Source of the DNA: Cryptomeria japonica
Lineage: Eukaryota > Streptophyta > Pinopsida > Cupressales > Cupressaceae
NCBI RefSeq assembly: GCF_030272615.1
Contig: NC_081414.1
Coordinates: forward strand, 821,433,896 to 821,497,895
Direction: 5' to 3'
Length of the DNA: 64,000 bases
Shown here in pieces: positions 11,213 to 22,539 of this stretch. The position numbers were made by a program, and so were the translations under genes. Numbering within the stretch: position 1 is the stretch's first letter; every line of letters begins with the position of its first letter. The notes beneath the pieces are model-generated. The model was not told the DNA's origin and searched no databases. It saw only the letters and a program-made list of their open reading frames with translations.

Positions 11213-12697
11213 ATGGAAGAAGAATTAGAACAAATTGAGAAGAATAACACTTGGACAGTAGTTCCCCGACCTAAAGATAAAAATGTAATTGGAACCAAAT
11301 GGGTATTCAGAAACAAACTTAATGAAGATGGTATGGTTATTAGAAATAAAGAAAGACTAGTGTGTAAGGGATATTCTCAGAAAGAAGGAATTGATTATAA
11401 TGAGACTTTTGCACTGGTAGCCAGAATTGAGGCAATCAGATTATTTTTGGCTTTTGCAGCACATAAGAACTACAAAGTATATCAAATGGATATTAAATGT
11501 GCATTTCTGAATGGAGATCTTGAAGAAGAAGTTTCCATTGAACAACCTGATGGATTTTCTTTGACAGATGACAAAGATATGGTTTGCAGGTTAAGGAAAG
11601 CTTTGTATGGATTGAAGCAAGCTCCAAGAGCTTGGTATGCAAGACTGGATAAGTATCTTTTGGAAATTGATTTTTCTAAAGGTAACGCTGACAACAACTT
11701 ATACTATAAAGTGACTAATAATGACATCTTGGCTATAGAAGTTTTTGTTGATGATATAATCTTTGGAGGAGAAGATGGATTATGTAAAGACTTTTCTATT
11801 GAAATGCAACAAGAATTTGAAATGTCTATGATCGGTGAAATAAGATTCTTTTTAGGATTGCAGATTTCATAGACCGGCAAAGGTATATTCTTAAGTTAAT
11901 CCAAATACTTAAAGGAGTTACTAAAGAAATTTGGGATGGAAAACTCTAAATTGGTAAGCACACCTATGACTACAAATGACAAACTATCACTAAGGGATGA
12001 ATCTACACCTGTTAATCCAACTAGGTACAAATCTATGATAGGAGGTTTACCGTATTTGACACAAACCAGACCTGATATCATGAATGTAGTATGTATTATT
12101 TCAAGATTTCAGAGTAATCCTAGAGAAAATCATGAATCAACAGTAAAAAGGATTTTCTGGTACTTACAAGGTACTACAAATCTTGGATTATGGTATCCTA
12201 GAGATGAAAATTTTGAATTATGTGCATACACAGATGCAAATTGGGCAGGAGATGTGGATGATAGAAAAAGCACCATCGGTGGAGAATTCTTTCTTAGAAG
12301 CATACTAGTTTCTTGGTTGAATAAGAAACAAAGTTGTACATCCTTATCAACAACAGAATCAGAATATGTTGCAGCAACAACTAACTATATACAAGTACTA
12401 TGGCTTAAACAAATGTTGAAAGATATAAAGGTAAAATGCAAGGAACCTATAACTATCTATTGTGATAACATTGCGGCAATTGATATATCTAAGAATCCGG
12501 TACTACATTCTAAAACAAAACATGTTTCCATGAAACTGAATTTTTTAAGGGAAAATGTTGAAGCAAAAGAAATTAAACTAGTTTATGTGAATACTAAAGA
12601 GCAGATTGCAGATATTTTCACTAAACCTCTGCCTAAGGAGACTTTTGAATATCTTAGAGACCAGCTTGGGGTCATACCCCCATCGGTAGATACTTAG
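11213..12697 (+). pseudogene. CopC reverse transcriptase and RNase H
   Basis: The RT frame (11213-11872) is uninterrupted: [43 protein letters not shown] and the catalytic FVDDIIFG (Asp codons at 11750 and 11753). It ends in TAG where relatives have QISQT, and a second stop follows at about 11896. RNase H (11936-12697) has the domain pieces YTDANWAG, SLSTTESEYVA, CDNIAAI, HSKTKHVSMK and the tail KEQIADIFTKPLPKETFEYLR. RT and RNase H are in the same order as in the other copies. Apart from the two stops this is one of the better preserved pol halves here. Confidence 0.93.
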
Positions 12698-13058
12698 AGA
12701 GTTGATATTTGTCATCAACCGACATAATTAACAGAGGAATCTTTTACTCCCGCTTTGATGAGGAAGCACTTCTCAAGGGGAGTAGTTGGTATACTAAATT
12801 GGTTAGTATTTTGTATATGAACTTGGTTTTGCAATAACTTTGGCATTTGATGTGAAAGGGGGAGAGATTGGTATGGAAAAACATGGTACACAAGGAAAAC
12901 ACAAGGAAACACATATTACTCTCAGGGGGAGAGATTGTTACTTTGGAAGAGTTTACTTATACTTTGGTAATTGTTGGTACTTTGGTATTTGGCATTTCTG
13001 TTTTGGCACTTTGATGGTTTTTCCATCTTGTGTTGCCTTCAATGCCAAAGGGGGAGAT
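12698..13058 (+). other. CopC 3' untranslated region with serial polypurine tracts
   Basis: No gene lies here. The final polypurine tract (about 13047-13057) abuts the 3' LTR. Two earlier copies of a GGGGGAGAGATTG-like tract occur at 12857 and 12924, and a weaker one at 12776. Confidence 0.8.
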
Positions 13059-14116
13059 TGTTGATATTTTGGTAGGGTTTTTTCATTGATGTCAACACCT
13101 ACTAAATCCTATCAACTCCAGCACTTTGAAGAATGAACAACATTCACCGGCAAGCAAATGACTTATGCACAGTCATCGGTATATGGTACACCGATAGGAT
13201 ATAATGACCACCGACACTTGGAATGACATGAAAAACACTTGGTTATGTCGAAGACAATGTTTGGACACCTTGTCTTGGAGATTTATTTATTGGTATATTC
13301 GTATTTGCATATTTGTTGTTAGGGGAAAATAGATCCAGGTTATACACCGGCAAGTTTATCTTTTCCAGATCAGCACGACATGCTATGGAGATGATTTATT
13401 ATTGTTGTAAATGCATCAAGCCAACATGTTGAATCAGTTATTGCATCGGATAATGTTTTGTTTGTAAAATGATTTTATTGTAAAATCTTGTAGAGCCAAC
13501 CTACTAAAATTGGTCCTAGGTTATGATATAAATGTAAGATCTTATTTGTAAGATCGGTGGTGGAATGCGAAAAGGAATTATGTGAAGGTATATGCAAGAA
13601 TAAGCAAAGCTATACATGCAGACATCATCTGAAGGTGAAGCAAGGTTTTTGTGAAAGCATATCAGAACTACATCGGTACTGAATCCAACATATGAAGATG
13701 CTATTTTGAGCAGGACATCCTTATTGGATTTAACCATCCAATTGTAGTTAGTGTGACTCCCATTTTTGTTTGAGTAGTGAGGTCTAGGCGCTTGGCCTTT
13801 CTGCATGTGCAGACCCCATTTGTATACACTTACTATCTACAGTAGTATCATCTAATTGTGGGTAAGGTTTTCCACTATAGTTTTTCCCCTTACAGGGTTT
13901 CCACGTACAAATATTGGTGTTATGTGTTGTGGATGACTTTGTCTTTTTATTTCATGCATTAATCTTTACCGGTATTGCAATTATCTAATAAAACTTTCCA
14001 TTGGTATAAAAGACTGGTTCACCGGTATCAAGCAGAAAGTTGGTTAAATTGTTTTTGGTTTGAATTTATTTGACAACTGATTCACCCCCCCTCTTAGTTG
14101 TCTCTGGGACCTAACA
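13059..14116 (+). repeat. CopC 3' LTR
   Basis: The LTR is 1058 bp, TGTTGATATTTTGG...ACCTAACA. It is very similar to 7481-8543; most differences look like single transitions and small indels. The stem near the end is GACAACTGA (14072-14080) / TTAGTTGTC (14094-14102). Confidence 0.94.
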
Positions 14117-14132
14117 TAAAGATCCTACTCTA

Positions 14133-15160
14133 ATGATGAAGAGGGAAGGTCCAAATTTCAAGAAAGATAACTTTAAGATATGGAAGGACATAATGAATAT
14201 CTACATCAGAAGCATGGGTGCTCAACACTGGAGCTATGTTGAGAATTCTTATGTTATTCCTACCGGTACTCTCACCGATTATCAAAAAAGAGAGATTTAG
14301 GAGAATGGGCAAGTCATGGAAGCCCTAATCAGCAGTCTATCTGACATTGAGTTTATTGATGTCCTAGATAAAGATAATCCCAAAGAAGTATGGGATGCTG
14401 TGGAGAATATCTATGGCGGTGATGAGCATCTGAAACAAGCTAAGGAAGAGAGCCTTAGGGGAATGTTTTAAGACATGCATATGGTTGAAGGTGAGACCAT
14501 TCAACAATATGGAATAAGAATCAAAACTGTTGTTGGAGACATCAAGAGTGTAGGAGGTAAAATAGATGATTCCACTGTTGTTGGCAAAGTATTGAGATAC
14601 TTATTACCGGTCTATGCAATAAGGGATCTTTTATTTAGGAGTTGAGGTCTATAGACAAGACAAAGGTATCCCTAGGCTCCATCATTGAAAAGTTGACTGC
14701 ATATGAGCTAAACAATTATGATGGCAATATTTAGAAAACTGAATTAGCCTTTAGAGCATCTGCTACACCATCTAGAAAGGGAAAAGAAGCTAGTACCAGT
14801 TGTGAACCAAGACAAATCAAAGAAATGGATGATGAGGAGATCCTGATGGAATTTGAAGCTCTTCTTGCCAAGAGATTAACTAAGGGAATTGGTAATACAA
14901 AGGTAAGCTCCCTTTGAAATGCTTTTCTTGCAATAGGATAGGACACATTACTGTAAACTTTCCTAATGGTGATAATAAGGACAAACCAAAGAAGTTCAAG
15001 AAGTTCAAAGGAGGAAATAGGAGAAACTGTTTTGTAGCAGTTGATGAAGGTGTCACTGATGAGGAATCAGAAGATGAAGAAAGTGAAGACATTGTGTTTG
15101 CAGCAGTTAAGGAAGATGTGTCAGACAAGAAGGCTCTTGTGTCCCGCTTTGATAATTCCA
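14133..15160 (+). pseudogene. gag: CopB gag
   Basis: The ATG ATG at 14133 gives MMKREGPNF and a copia gag domain (KIWKDIMNIYI, then IYGGDEHLKQAKEESLRG). Stops occur at about 14298 and 14469, and a frameshift near 14640 moves into the frame carrying LRSIDKTKVSLGSIIEKL. The zinc knuckle at about 14914-14964 reads CFSCNRIGHITVNF: its last Cys is Phe, so zinc binding should be lost. An acidic stretch (DEESEDEESEDI) follows. The gag start lies just right of the CopC insertion, and the leader left of it, at 7421-7480. Confidence 0.9.
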
Positions 15161-15400
15161 ATGCGTGGATTATTGATAGTGGTTGTTCTCACCACATGAC
15201 TAGTGAACAAAGTAAGTTTCTGTCTATGGAAGAGTATGATGGTGTTGTGGTCCGATTTGGTAATGATGCACCATGTATGGTAACAGGTAGAGGGTCCATC
15301 TCTCTAAATGGAAAAAATAGTGCTCCTACACTGGTAGATGCAGGTGTTGATGAAGATGAGGATGAATAAGAAAAGAAAGACGAAACAACTAAGATCATTC
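15161..15400 (+). pseudogene. CopB protease joined directly to the pre-RT linker (integrase missing)
   Basis: The frame carries AWIIDSGCSHHMTSEQSKF and VRFGNDAPCMVTGRGSISLNGKN. It then passes without a break into an acidic linker (DAGVDEDEDE) that in CopA lies after integrase. The whole GAG-pre-integrase region and integrase, roughly 1 kb in relatives, are absent. The junction near 15320 is in frame. A TAA at 15367 follows in the linker. Confidence 0.88.
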
Positions 15401-17045
15401 CTAGGTATGTAAAGTTGAATCATGATCCAAAGCAGATCATAGGAGACAAGGATGCAGGAATTCTTTCAAGAAGAAATGTCAGAGAAATTTTTTGCATGAT
15501 CTTTGAATTTGAGCCTAAAACATTTAAAGAGGCACATAACAATGAAGTTTGGATCAAGGCAATGGAAGAGGAACTTGACCAGATAGAAAAGAATGGTACA
15601 TGGTCTTTGGTACCCAGACCTGAGCATAAAAATTTCATTGGCACCAAATGAGTTTTTAGAAATAAGCCGAATGAAGATGGAACAGTGGTAAGAAACAAAG
15701 CCAAATTGGTGTGTACGAGATATGCTCAAGAAGAAGGAGAAGACTATGGAGAAACCTTTGCTCCAGTAGCTAGATTGGAAGGAGTTCGTATGCTTCTTGC
15801 ATATGCAGCCTTCAAGGGATTCAAAGTATATCAAATGGATGTAAAATCTTCATTTCTGAATGGAATACTTGAAGAGGAGGTGTATATAGAGCAACCAGAT
15901 GGGTTTGCCCTATCAGAAGACAATGACATGGTGTGTAGGCTACATAAAGCCTTGTATGGATTGAAGTAGGCACATAGAGCATGGTATGAACGCTTGCACT
16001 CCCATCTTGTGAAGATTGGATTTGAAAGAACAAGTGAAGATAGCAATATCTATCTGAAGTTAGGAGGAGATCAGATTTTGATCTGTGAAGTATTTGTTGA
16101 TGACATAATCTTTGGTGGAGATGACAAGATGAGCCATGATTTTGCAGATGAGATGAAGAAGGAATTTGAGATGCCACTTATAGGGGAGATTAAGTTCTTC
16201 ATTGGACTACAGATTCAATAAATGAAAGATGATATCTTTATCACTCAGTCCAAGTATGTCAAAGAGGTGTTGAAGACTTTTGGCATGGAATACAACAAAC
16301 CGGTTGGTAGACCGATGGTAATCGGTTGTAAATTATCAAAAGAGGATGACTCGGCGTTGGTGAATGAGAAGGAATATCGATCAATGATTGGTAAGTTGCA
16401 CTATATAGTACATAATAGACCAGACATTGCACATGCAGTAGGCATTACTGCATGGTTCTAGAAAATTCCAAGAGAATCCCACTTGGTAGCAGTCAAGCAG
16501 ATTCTTAGATATTTGAAGGGAACTATTGACTATGGTTTATGGTATCCATACAGTAATGATTTCAACTTGAAAGCGTTTACAGATGCTGATTGGGCTGGTA
16601 ATGTGGACGGCTAGAAGAGCACAACCGGTGGTGCATTCTTTCTTGGTAGTAGACTGGTCTAATGGATGAGCAAGAAGTAGAGTTGTATCTCTCAATCTAC
16701 AACAAAAGCAGAATATGTTGCAGTATTTATGAACTGCACTTGAACAATTTGGATGAAGCATGTATTAAATGGCTTCAAAGTTCCTATATCCAAACTGGTA
16801 AGTATATTTTGTGACAACACAAGTGCAATTAATATTTCTAAGAATCTGGTTTTACATGCTAGAACCAAGCACTACAAGCTCAAGTATCATTTCTTGAGGG
16901 AGAAGGTTTAGAACAAAGAAGTTGTATTGGAACATGTTTCCAGTAAGGAGCAGTTAACAGACATATTCACTAAGACTCTACCGAAGGCTACATTTACCTA
17001 TCTAAGAGGTGAATTAGGGGTGTTGCCCCTTCAAGAGGTGAACTA
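15401..17045 (+). pseudogene. CopB reverse transcriptase and RNase H
   Basis: The linker motif IPRYVKLNHDPKQIIGDKD leads into RT. Motifs seen: TWSLVPRPEHKNFIGTK (then TGA for Trp), [19 protein letters not shown] (then TAG for Gln), [11 protein letters not shown] and IGLQIQ (then TAA). RNase H has FTDADWAGNVDG, STTKAEYVA, CDNTSAINISKN, HARTKHYKLKYHFLREKV and KEQLTDIFTKTLP, with stops at about 16459, 16612, 16660, 16678, 16741 and 16909. Most stops fit one transition in a Gln or Trp codon. The phase is kept almost throughout, so decay is by point change rather than indel. Confidence 0.93.
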
Positions 17046-17288
17046 AAAGTGTGTGCTCCACATCAATCAGGTATTGCATTAATAAATCTTTTTCATGATT
17101 GGTGTGTAGAAGGATGCTACTCCTTAGGGGGAGCAGCACAGTGGAACACAGTTGTTTATGCCTTCGCTTTGGCATTATTGTCAAAAGGGGAGAAGTTGAG
17201 AAGTGGAGAAGATATTTGCAGTATTGGGGAGAAGATGTGAAGCAGAGATATATCTTTGTATATTGCCATCAATGCCAAAGGGGAAGAT
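17046..17288 (+). other. CopB 3' untranslated region with serial polypurine tracts
   Basis: No gene. Purine tracts of the GGGGAGA type occur at 17127, 17187, 17226 and finally at 17279, which abuts the LTR start TGTTGG. Confidence 0.8.
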
Positions 17289-18781
17289 TGTTGGCATATA
17301 TGCAGAACTTGATGACATGATGATATTGTATGTTGTAATTGATGTCAATTTGCTGAAGTATGAACCAGTATGTTGAAGTAAGAAAACCAGTATATGTGAG
17401 AACTGATATGATATTGTGAACCGATATATGTGAAAAAGTGAAGCGGTATGTTGAAATGAGAACCGGTATATGAGAAGTTTTGTATCCGGGTTTCACTTGG
17501 CATGACTATCGGTTGGTAGTCTCAACTTCAAGGTTTCTGGTTGATGCATTCCAAGCCTGTGTGATTCAACCGATGACATCGTGTGATGAGTTAGCATTGT
17601 AATAAAGATCAGATAGTGTTGCCACGTCAGCGTTATGCATGTGAAAGATTTCCTTGAGGATCTTGCATGGAGATTGATCTTATCTACCTCGGGAATGCGC
17701 AAAGTCTCTGTAAATGGTGGAGAACGCGCGATGGGTTATCAACCTCCTGAAGCGAAAAAGAATGAACATTGGAGAACATCTTGAGATTTGTTGAAGACTA
17801 TTGTATTCAATGTAGTATGATTAATGGCCAAGATTGAACCGATTCAATTGTAAAACCTAAATGTTTAGGGTTTAGGGTTTATGCTATCGACCTATCTGTT
17901 TCCTATAAGGTCAATGATGTTTTTCATTTTGAAGTTGTTGGCAAATGTTATGTGTGTATCCCAGTGAGTGATACTTGATTCTTGCCAGACCAGAGAAGTG
18001 TGGTGATACCTGTAGAGTGTGATTGCAGAAGAAAAGGAGCTAAAGTGGATCTGCCTTGGCATCGAGTGTTGTTATCAGATTAGTGTATTACCTTATGACT
18101 TCTAACCATATAAGTAGTTGGAAAATCCCTTAACCGGGTAGCTTTAACAGGCTTTTGTGTAAATCTTTTAACAGGGTGACTCAATTCAATGAGTTCTTCA
18201 AATCCTCTTGTGAGGTAACCTTTAATAGGGTTCTAACCTTTAACCGGGTATTTAGCCATCCCTTAATCAGGTGATCCCTAGCAAGATCGGTTCCTAGCAG
18301 AACCTATTATAAAAGTCTTTAACCGGGCTAGGCTCCTAACAGAGAGGACTTCAAAAGAGTTCAAAGAACAGCTTGTGGGTATTCATCCCCACTGTGGTTT
18401 TTCCCAGTTGGGTTTCCATGTGAAAAATCAGTGTGTCATGTGTGATGCTTTTCATGTGATGCTTTAATATTCTCTATCAAGTGGTAAAGCATGTTGAACT
18501 GACAGTCATTATATTTTTGATGATTTATTACTTGTTTATGCATACGGGTGAAGTGGAAATGTGATATTATATTGTGTAGAGATCTAAGTGTTTATCAGTT
18601 TATGTCTTTCATACTCTCACTGTGTTTTACCGGTAGTGCCCTGATTTAGACCGGTGTTACTGTTTACCTGTTAAGTATAGTCTTTGCAGTCAAAGTGGTT
18701 CAGGGAAAATTTTTGTCAGTACTGATTCAGCCTCCCCTCTCAGTACCGATTTGGTACTAATTGATTCATCATTATTCATCA
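17289..18781 (+). repeat. CopB 3' LTR
   Basis: The LTR is 1493 bp, collinear with 5932-7420. It carries AGGGTTTAGGGTTT at about 17870, TATA-like CTATAAGG, the TTTAAC(A/C)GGGT-type array at about 18120-18345, and a perfect stem GTACTGA (18719-18725) / TCAGTAC (18740-18746). The right end is fixed by the target duplication ATTGT at 18782. Confidence 0.94.
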
Positions 18782-20065
18782 ATTGTTTTTTTTGATATTG
18801 GCTAGTAACCAGTAAGAAGAGATTTGTGGAAGATGTTGTAAACTAATATGTTAAGTTTGTAGGTTAAACTAGTAAACCAATGTAAAAGTGCTCAACCTTT
18901 CTATGCAATGTAACCGGTAAACCCTATCAGTTGTTAAACCTTAACCAATGAAGTTTGTTGGTTTATTATCTGGTGAGCGGTAATAATGAAGACATTTGTG
19001 ATCACTATATGAGGATAAGTGGATTGCATCTAATGCACAACGCCTGATGAGTTACAAAGTCCGATGAAGAGGTGATCATGGAGCAGTTGGAATTTTCTTG
19101 AAGAATGTGAAGGGATTGTTATGATTTATAACGATCAATATTGTACCAACTTGTTTTTAATCTCGACGATGAGAATTATGCTTTTGTTGTGTTACCAACC
19201 TAATTGATTTGTATTTAAGGTCGATGAAGTTGTTTGTAAAGGTTGTTGGCAAGATTGGTAGAAACCTATTGAGTGTGTAGGTGCCTAACCGGTGAATGGT
19301 TCTGCACTTTGAGTGAAGGCAGATTGAAGCTTAAAAGGATCTGATCAAGCAAATGTAGTGCTATTCAGACATATCAAGAATTTTTTTTGTCTAACAATTA
19401 CAACAGATTTGAAATCCCTTAACCGGGTAAGCTGTAACAAGCTTGGTTACTCATTAAATCCTCTAACAAGGTGGTCCATTAACTTGGATTCTTAAATCCT
19501 CTAGCGAGGTTACTCCTAACAGGGTATTGTGCTTTTCATCAAGGCATATTTGTAAATCCATTAACCGGGTATTCCTAACTGGAATTAGTTCTTAACATGA
19601 CTTATTGTAAAGCTTTAATAGGCTTGGCTCCTAATATGGCGAACTTCAAAAGAGTTCAGATACCTATCCTTGTGAGTCTCATCTCATCGTGGTTTTTACC
19701 TATTTGGGTTTTCCACGTATAAACATTTGTGTCAAGTGGTGAATGTTTTTGTGGTTATGATCTTATTTGTTGATTCGATTAACTTATGATAAGGCATGAT
19801 AATTGGAAGCATTGGGAGATGAATATGTTGAGTTATGATTAAGCATTGTTGATGTTTACAAGATTGAAGTTGTTTACTGTTAAGTTGTCATAACAGTCAA
19901 ATCGGTTGATGTCAAGTATTCTTATGAATATTGAACTTCATTGAGATATGTTTACTTTGTGTGATTGAATTTGATTTTGGGAACTTTGTATCCATTTTTT
20001 AGTATACTGATTCACCCCCCCCTCTCAGTATTCTACCGGATACTTATTCTTTCATCATACTATCA
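18782..20065 (+). repeat. CopA 5' LTR, continuation after CopB
   Basis: The first five bases are the CopB target duplication. The rest matches 24505-25855. Compared with the 3' LTR it lacks about 45 bp near 19017. It has a TATA-like TATTTAAGG at about 19212, the CGTGGTTTTT / TTTTCCACG pair at 19687-19718 and a stem ATACTGA (20004-20010) / TCAGTAT (20025-20031). Confidence 0.92.
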
Positions 20066-20121
20066 ATTGGTATCAAATTGTCTCAGGTCCTCTTTAATCT
20101 AAAATCCTAACAACTTGAGGA
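20066..20121 (+). other. CopA primer-binding site and leader stem
   Basis: TGGTATCAAA at 20068 is a partly decayed match to initiator tRNA-Met (TGGTATCAGA). A stem TCCTC (20088-20092) / GAGGA (20117-20121) follows. Confidence 0.82.
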
Positions 20122-20137
20122 AAAGATCTTGTAGATC

Positions 20138-21150
20138 ATGATGAAGAAAGATGGTCCGAAGTTCAACAAAGATAATTATAGAATATGGAGTGACAAAATG
20201 AATATTTACATCAAGAGTCTTGGTAGTCAATATTGGGATCATATAGAAAATAAGCATATTGCACCTACTGGTATCCTGATTGATGATCAGAAGAAAGAAC
20301 GACAAGAAAATCATCAAGAATGAGAGGCTATTATCAATTCCCTGTCTGATGCTGAATATGTAGATGTTCATGGTCTTGTAACTGCATATGAAGTATGGAA
20401 AAAAATTGAAGAGATTTATAGCGGTGATGAACATGTTAAGATTGCAAAAGAGGACAGTCTAAGCGGAAAGTTTGATGACATGAGAATGTTTGAAGGTGAG
20501 AATATCCAGCAGTATGGTCAAAGGATTAAAGAGATAGTTGGTGAAATAAAGAGTGCAGGAGGGAAAGTGGAAGATGCCACAACAATCAATAATGAGAACC
20601 TTGCTACCGGTCTATGCTATCCGAGTTGTAGCTATTCAGGAGCTGAAATCCATTGACAAGACAAAGGTAACTCTCGACTCTATTATTGGCAAACTTATTG
20701 CTTTTGAACTAAATGGCTATGATGGTAGTGTATAGAAATCAGAATCTGCATTCAGAGCTTCTGTCTCTAACCCATCTGTGAGAAGAATTAGAGATACCAG
20801 CCATGGTTATGAATCTAGATCCAACTGAGATGCTGATGATGAAGACAACTTTGTGGAACTTGAAGCATTGTTGGTAAAATGACTGCCTAGAGGCACTAGT
20901 AAATATAGAGGTAAGCTACCTTTAAAATGTTTTGCATGCAACAAGATTGGTCATATAGTAGCTAATTTCCCTAATCATGAAAATGAATACAAAAGAGACA
21001 AATTTAAGAAGTATAAGGGTAAAGGCAAGAGATATTGTCTTGTAGCTATTGACAGTGGTATTACTGATGAAGAATCTGATGATGATGCTAGTGAAGACAT
21101 TGTGTTTATAGCTATTAAGGAAGAAATATCAGATTAGAAGGCACTAATAT
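20138..21150 (+). pseudogene. gag: CopA gag
   Basis: MMKKDGPKF starts at 20138, and YRIWSDKMNIYIKSLG gives the copia gag domain. A TGA interrupts at 20321, and the frame shifts near 20585 into LLPVYAIRVVAIQELKSIDKTKV. Further stops occur at about 20733, 20826 and 20879. The zinc knuckle near 20925-20970 reads CFACNKIGHIVANF, with Phe in place of the last Cys, as in CopB. Acidic residues (DEESDDDASED) follow, then a TAG at 21135 before protease. Confidence 0.9.
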
Positions 21151-21155
21151 CCAGG

Positions 21156-22450
21156 ATGGATAACTCTGATGATTGGATCATTGATAGTGGTTATTCACAT
21201 CATATGACTGGTGATCGGAACAAATTTATTTCCTTTAAGGAATTTGATGGTGGTGTTTTTAGATTTGGCAATGAATCACCCTATATGGTTAAAGGTAAGG
21301 GAGTTATTTCTCTTAATGGGGAGAGAAGTGATGATGATGTCTATTCGGTTGAAGGCCTAAAGCATATTATTTTGAGTGTGGCATAACTTAATGACAGAGG
21401 ATACCCACTGGAGTGTAGAAATGGTATGTGCAAAATCTTTGACAACAAAGGCGAATTGATTGTGACTGGGAAACAGACAAGTGGTAATGTATTTCATCTA
21501 AATCCTAAAGTTACCAACTGTTTGATTGCAAAAATAGAATATAACTGGCTTTGGCATAGGAGATTTTGTCATATAAATTTTGACAATTTTGTTAAAGTAA
21601 GCAAGACTAAGACAGTAAGATGTCTGCCACAGCTAGACAGACCTGTTAATGCTCTTTGTAAAGAATGTCAGTTAGGAAAGATGACTTCCTCAACTTTCAA
21701 GAGAAAGTCCTTCTCAACAGAGCACTTGTTAGATTTGGTTTATACAGATCTATGTGGACCAATAAGAACAAGAATCATTCAAGGTGACAAATATTTCATG
21801 ATCTTCATTGATGATTGTTGAAGGATGATGTGGGTCACATTCTTGAAGGATAAGAATGAATATTTTGGTAAATTCAAGGCATTCAGGGCCTTAGCTAAGA
21901 AAGAGAGTGGCAAAAAGATAAAATTTCTGAGAACAAATCAAGGCAATGAATTTACTTCTAAGGAATTCACTACTTATTATGATGAGAATGGTATCAAGCG
22001 ACAAATTTCTGCATCAAGGACACCACAACAGAATGATATAATAGAGAGAAAAGAAACAAATTTTTTATTAAAAGAGGTGATTACATAAGCAAGTTTAAAG
22101 CTAAAAGTGATGAAGGCATATTTCTTCGCTATTCCACCAAGAGTAAGGCCTATAAATGCTTCAACAATCGGACACAAAAAATTGTTGAGAGTGCTGATGT
22201 TCATTTAGATGAATGTCCTGAAGTTTTAGAAGGAACTACTTTAGAGAAAAAGGATGAAGATCCTTGCATTTTTCTTTTGGAACCTGAAACTGTTAAATCA
22301 TAAACCGGTAAAGCAAAACTTGATGTACTTGTTCAAGTAGAACAAATAAATTCAGAAGAAGATGATAATGAAGAAGCTGAACCTGAAGAGAATGATCATG
22401 TTATTCCTAGGTATGTGAGATTGAATCATAGTCCTGAATAGATTATTGGG
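21156..22450 (+). pseudogene. CopA protease and integrase with internal deletion
   Basis: Protease: DWIIDSGYSHHMTGDRNKF. Then comes VEGLKHIILSV and a TAA for Gln. The integrase zinc finger is complete (WLWHRRFCHINFD and CKECQLGKM). Catalytic region: TDLCGP is present, LRTNQGNEF has Asn where the second Asp should be, and IIERKE keeps the Glu. A TGA interrupts after IDDC at about 21819. After IERKETN about 250 bp are missing, since the sequence jumps to the YISKFKAKSDEGIFLRYS segment near 22085. The acidic linker and IPRYVRLNHSPE follow. Confidence 0.88.
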
Positions 22451-22539
22451 GATAAGGATGTTGGAGTACTAACTAGAAGGAGAATAAGAGAGAACTCTTG
22501 TATGATTTCTACCTTTGAACCTAGAAGTGCTAAGGAGCC

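Larger units (their letters stand above)
7481..14116 (+). mobile_element. CopC: Ty1/copia element nested in the CopB leader
   Basis: This is a full-structure element of 6636 bp with LTRs of 1063 and 1058 bp, primer-binding site, gag, protease, integrase, RT, RNase H and polypurine tract. The flanking pentamers AAAAG (7476-7480) and TAAAG (14117-14121) are a near-match target duplication. The CopB leader and gag resume exactly after it. It is the innermost and so the youngest of the three-level nest. Its proteins are close to those of CopF. All frames carry stops, and part of the integrase zinc finger is deleted. Confidence 0.94.
5932..18781 (+). mobile_element. CopB: integrase-less Ty1/copia element nested in the CopA 5' LTR
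   Basis: LTRs of about 1.49 kb (5932-7420 and 17289-18781) bound the element. The 5-bp target duplication ATTGT is perfect (5927-5931 and 18782-18786) and interrupts the CopA LTR at the point where the intact 3' LTR copy reads through. CopB is itself interrupted at 7480 by CopC. Its own sequence totals about 6.2 kb. It has gag, protease, RT and RNase H, but goes straight from the protease region to the linker before RT, with no integrase. Confidence 0.95.
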
